Of a stretch of 51,290 nucleotides of DNA, positions 27,604 to 34,968 are shown one piece after another (the stretch's first letter is position 1; every line of letters starts with the position of its first letter). The DNA comes from Bacteroidales bacterium. Lineage in GTDB: Bacteria > Bacteroidota > Bacteroidia > Bacteroidales > M50B96. The notes under the pieces are model-generated. The model ran no database searches and had not been told where the DNA came from. It saw nothing but the letters and a program-made list of their open reading frames with translations. Location: positions 1-51,290 of the forward strand of contig JAIOYV010000050.1 in assembly GCA_021740905.1 (NCBI GenBank), read 5' to 3'. A program made the translations under genes and the position numbers.

Positions 27604-28197
27604 TTATTTAACAGAATCTCTTATTTCCTTTAGTTTTTTAATAAACCTAAATGCGCTTGGTGCGTTTTTGGCAGCTCTTTCTATTGAAAATTTACCTTTA
27701 ACTTTTATGGCGATTCTCCCATGTGAATGAGTACCCAATTGTTTTGCAATAACATCTGACGGGTTAAGAATTTCCTCAGGTTTTTGATTGTTACAATCTA
27801 AGCTCAGTTCCTCATCAGCTAAAAACCAAGCCTCCATTTCTCTTGTCATTACAACAAAGATTAGGTTCTCTTTAACGTAATGTCTATTATCACGAAAATT
27901 TACTATTTCATCAACAATCAATTTGGGACAATCTACAGGTTTATATTTTCTATTTTTCTTTTGGGTCTCTTTATCATCCTGGTCAACCATAATAATTATA
28001 AAGTCAACATTATTTTTATAGAGACCTGATAATAATGATTTAAAATTCTTCTTTATCCCGGATTTTCCATTTCCTAATTTAATATCATCATCAGAAAAAA
28101 CAATCTGGTAAGATGTCAATAAGTATTTTTTAAATCTATCTGATGAAATGATGAATTTATCTGCTTTTCCTTCAGTAATAAACCCAACCTTTACCAC
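27604..28197 (-). CDS. Small TOPRIM-like (DUF4276/RloB-type) protein, partner of the upstream ATPase
   Basis: 197 residues starting at a GTG (28195-28197) that overlaps the end of the ATPase gene by seven bases, so translation is probably coupled. The N-terminus 'KVGFITEGKADKFI' has the acidic Glu-Gly of TOPRIM folds. 'VDFIIIMVDQDD' supplies the Asp pair, and 'VMTREMEAWFLADEELSL' is a motif I associate with DUF4276/RloB-like proteins. 'AIKVKGKFSIERAAKNAPS' follows near the end. Such proteins pair with OLD/SMC-type ATPases in defence loci and are thought to be nucleases. GTG is accepted because the first beta strand begins right after it. Confidence 0.72.
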   Translation of the reverse strand: MVKVGFITEGKADKFIISSDRFKKYLLTSYQIVFSDDDIKLGNGKSGIKKNFKSLLSGLYKNNVDFIIIMVDQDDKETQKKNRKYKPVDCPKLIVDEIVNFRDNRHYVKENLIFVVMTREMEAWFLADEELSLDCNNQKPEEILNPSDVIAKQLGTHSHGRIAIKVKGKFSIERAAKNAPSAFRFIKKLKEIRDSVK

Positions 28198-29744
28198 GGC
28201 AATCCCCCTCCTTTAAGCATTTTGCTCATCCAGGCTTCATCAGGTTTCATTTCTTCAAAATCACCTTCCTGACATTGATTTATTAAGGTTCTTCCTTCTT
28301 TTTTACTTACAATTATCAATTCACGCTCAACAAGCTCAGCGACCAATGAGGTAGAATGTGTCGTAATCCAAATATGGTGGTTGTACTTGTCGGTCATTTC
28401 CCTGAAAAAAGGAACAAGCTCACTCAGTATTGCAGGGTTTAGACCCGTTTCAGGTTCTTCAATGCAAACAAATTGAGGATAGTCTGTTTGATAGAACAAA
28501 ACAAGTAAAGCGATTATATTGTATGTACCCTCTGAAATCAAGCTTCCGGTAAATGCTTTTTTCGGGTAAGACTTTTCATATACTCTAATTTCTTCCTTAC
28601 CGGAAAAGTCTTTTTCAATTGTGACTTTGTCGATTTCGGGTATGAGTATTTGGAGCCATTCAATTATTTCCTCACTCTTTGCCTTATTCTCAAGGACGGT
28701 TTTCAAAATATTGCTCAGATTAGCTGCATCTAACCATATTTTGTTATGCACTTTGATTTTATTCTCGGCCCTTTTATAATTGTCAATAAATACTCTTGAA
28801 AATGATTGGACTAATCTTTCATCTAATTTTGAAATATTCGTGAATTCTTTGCTTAACCTTTTATTATAAATATCGTATTTGAAACCAAACTTTGTACGCT
28901 GTAAGTCTTGAGAGAATTGAAAAAATAAATCCAAACTTACTTCCAGGATACTTTCTTTATTTTGAAGTGCATTAAAATTAATGACTTTTTCCTTTCCCCC
29001 AAAAATGTCAAAGACAAAAGAGCCGGTTACCATGGCCGAGTGCATCAGCATCTCAATAGCTTCAAATATGTTTGATTTACCGGTGGCATTTGCTCCTGCA
29101 AATACAAGAAATTTTGATGGATTGCTTATTTCAACATCGACCAAAGACTTGTAATTTTTAATAGTCAGCTTATCAATATTGTATTGGTAGTTGCTATGTT
29201 CAATTGTCTCAATGAAATCATCATAACTTTCCTCCTTAATCTGCTTTTCTAATTCTTTAACCGACCAGCTTTCATCTATAGCTTTTTGTAAATAGTATTT
29301 TCTTTCATCTTCGCTTATTTTATCTTTAAGTAAAGCTATATTATGACTCCAATCCAATTGCAAAGCCTTTTCATATAAATCGGGCGCACCTCGATATTTT
29401 TTGTAGAATTGCTGCATATAGTTCAAGTTTGCCAAACCATAGCCTTCTTCTCCATATTTCTTGTTTAGATAATCAGATATTGCAGTTAGTAGCTTGTACC
29501 AAGTTGTAAGATTTTTGTATTTATCAGAATTTAATAAACGAACATCCAGATTGTGTTTTTTATAGAATCTATTTATCACAATCAATGTCCAACTAAACAG
29601 ATCCTTTATGCTTTTCTTTTCTTTGATATAAAAAACTGATAATTGTTCGCCTATTCTGTATCGTAATTCATTTTTGTTTTTTTCTTTCAATTGAGCTATC
29701 AGGATTTCAATCTCTAACAATAAATTATTTAGTGAATCTGTCAT
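28191..29744 (-). CDS. DUF1016_N-AAA fusion ATPase, putative defence sensor
   Basis: 517 residues from the ATG at 29744 (frame open to 29765). The N-terminal 170 residues match the DUF1016 N-terminal (YhcG-like) pattern: 'RYRIGEQLSVFY', 'YGLANLNYMQQFYKKY', 'LDWSHNIALLKDKI', 'KYYLQKAIDESWSVKELEKQI'. Then an ABC/SMC-like ATPase begins 'IDKLTIKNYKSLVDVEI', with Walker A 'AGANATGKS', signature 'ISEGTYNI', Walker B 'FVCIEEPETGLNP' and H-loop 'WITTHSTSLV'. It ends 'MLKGGGLPW', a tail I associate with ATPases paired with DUF4276. In YhcG, DUF1016_N precedes a PD-(D/E)XK nuclease; here the nuclease is replaced by an ATPase. The first palindrome of the upstream repeat overlaps the alternative start at 29765. 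Confidence 0.78.
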   Translation of the reverse strand: MTDSLNNLLLEIEILIAQLKEKNKNELRYRIGEQLSVFYIKEKKSIKDLFSWTLIVINRFYKKHNLDVRLLNSDKYKNLTTWYKLLTAISDYLNKKYGEEGYGLANLNYMQQFYKKYRGAPDLYEKALQLDWSHNIALLKDKISEDERKYYLQKAIDESWSVKELEKQIKEESYDDFIETIEHSNYQYNIDKLTIKNYKSLVDVEISNPSKFLVFAGANATGKSNIFEAIEMLMHSAMVTGSFVFDIFGGKEKVINFNALQNKESILEVSLDLFFQFSQDLQRTKFGFKYDIYNKRLSKEFTNISKLDERLVQSFSRVFIDNYKRAENKIKVHNKIWLDAANLSNILKTVLENKAKSEEIIEWLQILIPEIDKVTIEKDFSGKEEIRVYEKSYPKKAFTGSLISEGTYNIIALLVLFYQTDYPQFVCIEEPETGLNPAILSELVPFFREMTDKYNHHIWITTHSTSLVAELVERELIIVSKKEGRTLINQCQEGDFEEMKPDEAWMSKMLKGGGLPW

Positions 29745-29766
29745 TTTGTATTTTATCATTACCATC

Positions 29767-30085
29767 TGGAATCTCCAGACGAATTATTGCCTAAACTACT
29801 ATTACTATCCCAAACCACATTAATAATGCCTATCCTCAGTAAATCATCCATTAGTTCATGTCTGGAATCTCCAGACGAATTATTGCCTAAACTACTATTA
29901 CTATCTCAAACCACATTAATAATGCCTATCCTTAGTAAATCATCCATTAGTTCATGTCTGGAATCTCCAGACGAATTATTGCTTAAACTACTACTACTAT
30001 CTCAAACCACATTAATAATGCCTATCCTTAGTAAATCATCTATTAGTTCATGTCTGGAATCTCCAGACGAATTATTGCCTAAACT
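29767..30085. repeat. 96-bp tandem repeat array with palindrome (3.3 units)
   Basis: Three full units, 29767-29862, 29863-29958 and 29959-30054, and a 31-base partial unit, 30055-30085, are nearly identical, with only a handful of single-base changes. Each junction forms GTCTGGAATCTCCAGAC, a 7-bp perfect palindrome around ATC, at 29860, 29956 and 30052; the copy at 29764 has one changed outer base. The array fills the whole gap from the aminotransferase stop codon to the ATPase start. The unit length is a multiple of three, so a plus-strand frame stays open from 29787 to 30230. The minus frame is also nearly open but has TGA in two units. No spacers exist, so it is not CRISPR. Confidence 0.93.
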
Positions 30086-31213
30086 TTACCCCACAAACTC
30101 CAACACCGACTCAGTAATATGTTTCAATTGCCCCTCATCCAGTTCGGTGTGCATGGGTAGCGATAATACCGAATGGCTTAGTGCTTCCGTTACCGGGAAA
30201 TCACCTTCATTGTATCGGGCGTCCCGATAGGCAACCTGCATGTGCAGTGGCACAGGATAATAAATCATGGCCGGAATACCTTTTATGGCTAAGTGTTCCT
30301 GCAATCCTTTCCGGTCGACATGGCTAAGTTGTAAAGTGTACTGGTGAAAAACATGGTTCGATTTTTCGTAGCGCACCGGGGTTTTTAGTTTTGGGTTATT
30401 GGCAAAAGCGGCGTCGTAATAATCGGCAGCTTTTTTTCGGGCAGCCGAATATTCATCGAGGTGGGGCAATTTGGTTTTCAGCACGGCTGCCTGGATGCTA
30501 TCGAGACGGGAGTTTACCCCAACTTTGTCGTGGTAATAACGAACCTTCATCCCATGGTTGGCAATAGAACGAAAGGCTTCGGCCAGTTCGTCATCGTTGG
30601 TGAAAAGGGCTCCTCCGTCGCCGTAGCAACCGAGGTTTTTCGAAGGGAAAAATGACGTGCAGCCAACATGGCCAATAGTTCCTGCTTTTGAAGTGGTTCC
30701 ATCTTCAGCAAAAAAGTCGGCACCAATGGCCTGGCAGGCATCTTCAATGACAAACAAGTTATGCTCTTTGGCAATTTGCATTATACTGTCCATATCGGCA
30801 CTTTGGCCAAAAAGATGGACAGGTACAATGGCTTTGGTTTTTGGAGTAATTGCCTTTCGGATCGAATCCGGGTCAATATTAAAAGTATCCGGGTCTACAT
30901 CGACCAACACTGGGGTAAGTCCCAACAAGGCAATTACTTCGGCAGTGGCAATAAACGTAAAGGAAGTAGTAATGACTTCATCTCCAGCTTTCAAGTCCAA
31001 GCCCATCATGGCCACCTGCAAAGCATCGGTACCATTGGCGCAGGGGATCACATGTTTAACGTTCAAATATTTTTCGAGGTCGGCAGCAAATTCTTTTACT
31101 ACCGGGCCATTGATAAATGCGGTTGTATCGATCACCTGCTGGATGGCCGTGTCAATTTCTGTCTTTATTTTTTGGTACTGACTGTTGAGGTCGACCATTT
31201 GGATTTGCTTCAT
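30086..31213 (-). CDS. DegT/DnrJ/EryC1/StrS aminotransferase, WbpE-like
   Basis: 375 residues. PLP-dependent sugar aminotransferase, type I fold. It shows 'PCANGTDALQVAMMGLDL', 'GDEVITTSFTFIATAEVIAL', 'PVHLFGQSADMD', 'VIEDACQAIGADF', and the Schiff-base lysine region 'CTSFFPSKNLGCYGDGGALF' with Lys at the SK pair. 'VGVNSRLDSIQAAVL' and 'MHTELDE' follow. The sequence closely recalls WbpE, which aminates UDP-3-keto-N-acetylglucosaminuronate for O-antigen; that substrate is only inferred. The ATG at 31213 is preferred over the TTG at 31219. It lies 44 bases after pheS, and its stop codon touches the repeat array. Confidence 0.93.
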   Translation of the reverse strand: MKQIQMVDLNSQYQKIKTEIDTAIQQVIDTTAFINGPVVKEFAADLEKYLNVKHVIPCANGTDALQVAMMGLDLKAGDEVITTSFTFIATAEVIALLGLTPVLVDVDPDTFNIDPDSIRKAITPKTKAIVPVHLFGQSADMDSIMQIAKEHNLFVIEDACQAIGADFFAEDGTTSKAGTIGHVGCTSFFPSKNLGCYGDGGALFTNDDELAEAFRSIANHGMKVRYYHDKVGVNSRLDSIQAAVLKTKLPHLDEYSAARKKAADYYDAAFANNPKLKTPVRYEKSNHVFHQYTLQLSHVDRKGLQEHLAIKGIPAMIYYPVPLHMQVAYRDARYNEGDFPVTEALSHSVLSLPMHTELDEGQLKHITESVLEFVG

Positions 31214-31257
31214 AATCAAAATAGCTTGATGGAAAAATATTTTTTGTTGTTTAAGAA

Positions 31258-32277
31258 TTAGTAAGCTGCCGAAAATTGCTTCAAGAAACGCACATCATTT
31301 TCGAAATAAAGGCGGAGGTCCTTCACTCCATATTTCAGCATGGCAATCCGTTCGATTCCCATCCCAAAGGCAAATCCTGTGTATTTTTCAGAGTCAATCC
31401 CACAATTTTCAAGTACGTTTGGGTCGACCATGCCGCAGCCTAAAATTTCGAGCCATCCTGTGTATTTGCAAACATTGCAACCTTTTCCACCGCATAACAT
31501 GCACGACACATCTACTTCTGCCGATGGTTCGGTAAAGGGGAAGAAGGATGGCCGCAAACGGATTTGGGTTTCGGCATCGAACATTTCCTGAGCAAAATAA
31601 AGAAGGGTTTGCTTCAGGTCGGCAAAGGAGACATTCTCATCAATGTACAATCCTTCTACCTGATGGAAAATGCAATGAGCCCGCGCAGAGATGGCCTCGT
31701 TGCGGAAAACCCTGCCTGGGAAAATCTTACGGATGGGTGGCTGACTGTTTTTCATTTCGCGCACCTGCACCGATGAAGTGTGGGTACGGAGCAATACGTC
31801 AGGTTTTTTTTCAATAAAAAAAGTGTCTTGCATGTCGCGGGCCGGATGTTCTTCTGGAAAATTCAGGGCCGTAAAATTATGCCAGTCGTCTTCGATTTCG
31901 GGGCCTTCGGCAATAGAAAAACCAAGCCGGGCAAAAATATCGACAATCTCGTTTTTTATGATTGAAACCGGATGGCGCGAACCTAATTGAATTGGATCGC
32001 CTGGCAGGCTGAGATCGAGACCGGAATATTCCTTGTCCTTTGAGGCAATTGATTCACTTAGTTGGGCCAGTTTATCAGCCGCCTTGTTTTTAAGTTCGTT
32101 GAGGCGTTGCCCAAATTCTTTTTTCTGCTCGACAGGGACCGATTTGAATTCGCCAAAAAGCTGGGTTATTGCTCCCTTCTTCGACATCAATTTTATTCTG
32201 AATTGGTCGATCTCTTCAGCAATTGTTGAGTTAAACGACTCTATCTCGTGGATTATTTCATCAATTTTGTTCAGCAT
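31258..32277 (-). CDS. pheS: Phenylalanine-tRNA ligase alpha subunit
   Basis: Class II aminoacyl-tRNA synthetase alpha subunit (EC 6.1.1.20), 339 residues. The N-terminal coiled coil is followed by 'GSRHPVSIIKNEIVDIFARL', 'NFPEEHPARDMQDTFF', motif 2 'GRVFRNEAISARAHCIFHQ', and motif 3 'FAFGMGIERIAMLKYGV'. A Cys cluster, 'CMLCGGKGCNVC', sits before 'GWLEILGCGMVDPNVL', as in many bacterial PheS proteins. The beta subunit (pheT) is not nearby, which is usual in Bacteroidota. Standard start ATG at 32277. Confidence 0.98.
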   Translation of the reverse strand: MLNKIDEIIHEIESFNSTIAEEIDQFRIKLMSKKGAITQLFGEFKSVPVEQKKEFGQRLNELKNKAADKLAQLSESIASKDKEYSGLDLSLPGDPIQLGSRHPVSIIKNEIVDIFARLGFSIAEGPEIEDDWHNFTALNFPEEHPARDMQDTFFIEKKPDVLLRTHTSSVQVREMKNSQPPIRKIFPGRVFRNEAISARAHCIFHQVEGLYIDENVSFADLKQTLLYFAQEMFDAETQIRLRPSFFPFTEPSAEVDVSCMLCGGKGCNVCKYTGWLEILGCGMVDPNVLENCGIDSEKYTGFAFGMGIERIAMLKYGVKDLRLYFENDVRFLKQFSAAY

Positions 32278-32654
32278 AATTCATCAATTTTAAATCCCAA
32301 ATTATCAAGTATTAAACATTTTAAAATGGGTCTGCAAAGAAAGGGGATTTTGGGTGAATTTCCAATGTGTTAAGACGGGATAATTTGTGGAGCTACTGAG
32401 TAGAATCAGTCATCCAGGCATGGCGTATTGAAATGATGGAGTATTGGGGTAATTCGGTGTTTTACAAAATCTTGGTCTTGATTTAATCACCATAACTCCA
32501 ATTCAAACTATCATCATTTGATTCACCTAAAGTTTCAATTTCCTCTGACTTATGTAGATTTCCCGCCATTGCTCCAACACCCCAACACCAGGTCTTTTCG
32601 CTTCAAAACCTAAGATAATATTCTATTCGTTGAAGTTATTGATTGACGAATCCC
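32278..32654. other. Gene-free gap between pheS and the cyclophilin gene
   Basis: No gene is supported. It contains 'ggagtattggggtaattcgg' near 32440 and 'gctccaacaccccaacacc' near 32571, which are imperfect inverse copies and could form a long weak hairpin. This wording is common in Bacteroidota intergenic repeats. The pheS promoter must lie at its left end but no clear TAnnTTTG box was found. Confidence 0.4.
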
Positions 32655-33530
32655 CTAATTTAATACCTTTATGGTCATTTTCAAATCTTTGACAGGACGG
32701 TCGTTGGGACCGGTTTCAACGGCAGCAATTTTATCTATTACATCCAAGCCTTCAACCACTTCTCCAAAAACAGTATAAGCACCATCGAGATGCGGGGTGC
32801 CACCAATGGTAGAATATGCTTTCTTTTGCTCGTCGGTATAAAAAAACTTGTCGACCTTGGCATATTCGTCTTTCGTCTTTTCTTCAATTACCTTAATTAC
32901 GTTCTGTAATTCATCGAAGTTTTGAGCCTGTTGACAGGAATCTATTTTTATCTTGTAACTGGCATTTTCCGGTTTCATGATGAAGCTGCGTACAATCTCG
33001 ATTTTTGCCGTTTGGTTCGTACGGTCTTCCATTGCTGCTAATTGCTGCATGTCGAATACTTTACCTTGTACCAGATAGAACTGCGAACCGGAGCTTTTCT
33101 TTTCAGGATTTATCTGATCACTTTCGCGGGCGGCAGCAAGGGCACCTTTTTTATGGAAAAGCTTTGGGTTGAATTCGGCTGGAATTTCATACCCCGGGCC
33201 TCCATTGCCCAACATTTGACCGGGTGTGGCATTTTTTGAATCGGGATCACCGCCCTGGATCATAAAATCCTTGATCACCCGATGAAACAAAAGTTCGTTG
33301 TAAAAACCCTTTTCTGCTAATTTGATGAAGTTGTCCCTATGAAGTGGGGTTTCGTTGTATAGCTTGATTTTAATATCACCAAACTCGGTCGAAATTAGGA
33401 CAATCCGCTCTTTTTCGCCCGGGTTGCCCGAAATAGAAGCACAAAACTTGTTGGCATTTAGTGCTGAAATCTGTGAGGAAAACATTATCCCCAGGCTAAA
33501 TAAAATAATAAATAACTGACTACGTTTCAT
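32655..33530 (-). CDS. Secreted cyclophilin-type peptidyl-prolyl isomerase with a long insertion
   Basis: 291 residues with a signal peptide 'MKRSQLFIILFSLGIMFSSQ'. The cyclophilin core shows 'TEFGDIKIKLYNETPLHRDN', 'LLFHRVIKDFMIQGGDP' (catalytic Arg in FHRV), 'GALAAARESDQINPEKKSSG' and 'GSQFYLVQG', then resumes with 'TPHLDGAYTVFGEVVEGLD'. Between them, about residues 156-244, is a charged, mostly helical insertion not found in compact bacterial cyclophilins. Longer insertions at this place occur in Bacteroidota homologues. It probably assists folding of exported proteins in the periplasm. Confidence 0.92.
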   Translation of the reverse strand: MKRSQLFIILFSLGIMFSSQISALNANKFCASISGNPGEKERIVLISTEFGDIKIKLYNETPLHRDNFIKLAEKGFYNELLFHRVIKDFMIQGGDPDSKNATPGQMLGNGGPGYEIPAEFNPKLFHKKGALAAARESDQINPEKKSSGSQFYLVQGKVFDMQQLAAMEDRTNQTAKIEIVRSFIMKPENASYKIKIDSCQQAQNFDELQNVIKVIEEKTKDEYAKVDKFFYTDEQKKAYSTIGGTPHLDGAYTVFGEVVEGLDVIDKIAAVETGPNDRPVKDLKMTIKVLN

Positions 33531-33639
33531 TTACAATACAATGTTTAATTTGACTATTTTGAAAAGAATCCTTACTATTGTGAAATCTTTCGCAAGATAG
33601 AAATTTTAAAAGTAATATTTGAAATCGTAAAAATATAAA

Positions 33640-34029
33640 ATGATGAAAAGGTTGTTTGTTCTTCTTCCGTTGTTGATCGTATTTACCGGGATTTTCTTGT
33701 CATCATGTGTCGTAACCGATCCTCCCAGGGCAGTTGTTACCGTGATTAGAGTTGATGCAAACGATGTAAAATGGCCAGTTCCCAATTGCGAGGTTCGGCT
33801 GGATATTCCCGAGGGCGCTAATCAGCCCGATTTATTGGAATTTGCAAAAAAAGCAAAACTTACCGATATCAATGGTCAGGTCGAGTATGAGTTTAAATAC
33901 GAAGGGATCATTCCTATTGTGGCTCAAAAAGGGGATGGCGCCGAGAGCTGTGGGAGTGGAGTGATTATCCTTAAAGAGAATGAAGTGTATCAGGTCGAAA
34001 TTCGCCTGAGTGCTTGCGAAAACATTTAA
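33640..34029 (+). CDS. Small lipoprotein, paralogue 1
   Basis: 129 residues. The leader 'MKRLFVLLPLLIVFTGIF' ends in a lipobox LSSC (Cys 23), then 'DPPRAVVTVIRVDANDVKWP'. The mature domain of about 100 residues is beta-rich with 'NCEVRLDIP', 'LTDINGQVEYEFKYEG', 'AQKGDGAESCGSGVIILK' and 'EIRLSAC', and has two further cysteines that may pair. The layout recalls carboxypeptidase-regulatory or transthyretin-like beta sandwiches, but the family is not recognised. It is closely similar to the gene at 34554 and more distantly to that at 34076. Confidence 0.8.
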   Translation: MMKRLFVLLPLLIVFTGIFLSSCVVTDPPRAVVTVIRVDANDVKWPVPNCEVRLDIPEGANQPDLLEFAKKAKLTDINGQVEYEFKYEGIIPIVAQKGDGAESCGSGVIILKENEVYQVEIRLSACENI

Positions 34030-34075
34030 ACCATCAATGTTGAGGCATTTTCCCGCCTAAACCAAAGTAGAAACA

Positions 34076-34441
34076 ATGAGAATTTTTTTACTATTATTAT
34101 TTCCTTTTTTGGCAGTGTCAATTTTCTCGTCTTGCGGAAGGGGTGATGATCCACGGGCTGAAATTACCATTGTGGATGTGAACAACAGACCAATACCAGG
34201 TGCCACTGTCGAAATATTTGCCCCTCCAACCGACCTGATCCGTGAAGACATAAAATACACCGATGAAAAAGGAAAAACCTATCATAAGTTCCTTTTTGAA
34301 GGCACATTGGATGTAAAAGCCAAGATTAGTAAATTCTCAATTTATAGCAATCTGAAAGGAACCGGAGAAATTATCCTATCGCGCGACGAAACCTACCATA
34401 CAACCATTACCCTTACCGAACCGGTAATCATCGAGGAATAA
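34076..34441 (+). CDS. Small lipoprotein, paralogue 2 (divergent)
   Basis: 121 residues with a lipoprotein leader ending FSSC (Cys 20), then 'GRGDDPRAEITIVDVNNRPI'. The mature domain follows the same order of motifs as its neighbours: 'PRA', an 'IPGATVEIF' strand, 'YTDEKGKTYHKFLFEGTLDV' and 'GEIILSRDETYHTTITL'. It lacks their two C-terminal cysteines. It probably arose by duplication, then drifted. It starts 46 bases after paralogue 1 and may be cotranscribed. Confidence 0.72.
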   Translation: MRIFLLLLFPFLAVSIFSSCGRGDDPRAEITIVDVNNRPIPGATVEIFAPPTDLIREDIKYTDEKGKTYHKFLFEGTLDVKAKISKFSIYSNLKGTGEIILSRDETYHTTITLTEPVIIEE

Positions 34442-34553
34442 ATTCTGAAATAGATTATATTTTGATTTGAAATTTTTCTTATTGTAAGGCAACCTTTCAT
34501 TAAAAAATCCTTCTTAAGGAAGATAACTAATATCTTCACTTAAACTGATTCGT

Positions 34554-34931
34554 ATGAAAAATTTGCTCTTATCCTTTTCCGTACTATCCGTATTTCTATT
34601 TTTCCCTTCTTGCATTAAAGAGCCAGAACCTCCGCGAGCTGTCATAATGGTTTACAAGTTAGATCAAAATGGTGTTAAATGGCCAGTTGGCAACTGTGAA
34701 GTAAGAATTGAAATTACAGGTGGAACCTCTCAGCCCGAACTGATTGAGTATGCATCAAAGGCAAAACTGACAGGCCACGATGGCCAGGTTGAATACGATT
34801 TTAAGTATGAGGGAATCGTATATGTCAAAGCTCAAAAAGGGGATGGCAAAGAAAGTTGTGGACGAGGTGTGCTAATCCTAAAAGAAGGTCAGGTTTGCTA
34901 CGAAGAAATTCGATTAAGTGCCTGTGAGTAG
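34554..34931 (+). CDS. Small lipoprotein, paralogue 3
   Basis: 125 residues, leader ending FPSC (Cys 20). The mature part is nearly the same as in paralogue 1: 'EPPRAVIMVYKLDQNGVKWP', 'GNCEVRIEITGG', 'LTGHDGQVEYDFKYEGIV', 'AQKGDGKESCGRGVLILK', 'EIRLSAC'. The conservation of two cysteines and the shared motifs suggests both copies are functional. Lipidation would anchor it in the inner or outer membrane. Role unknown. Confidence 0.78.
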   Translation: MKNLLLSFSVLSVFLFFPSCIKEPEPPRAVIMVYKLDQNGVKWPVGNCEVRIEITGGTSQPELIEYASKAKLTGHDGQVEYDFKYEGIVYVKAQKGDGKESCGRGVLILKEGQVCYEEIRLSACE

Positions 34932-34968
34932 TGGTTACTTAGAAAACTTTTTATATTCGAGCCACTAA

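Noticed and set aside
29767..30085. CRISPR array
   Set aside because: The units are 96 bases with no variable spacers between them, and no cas genes are nearby. This is a plain tandem repeat.
29767..30085. Integron attC-like sites
   Set aside because: GCCTAAAC near each unit recalls an attC core, but the matching GTTRRRY core is absent and no integron integrase is present.
29787..30230. Plus-strand coding gene across the repeats
   Set aside because: The frame is open only because the unit is a multiple of three. Its end runs antisense into the aminotransferase gene and the peptide has no family look.
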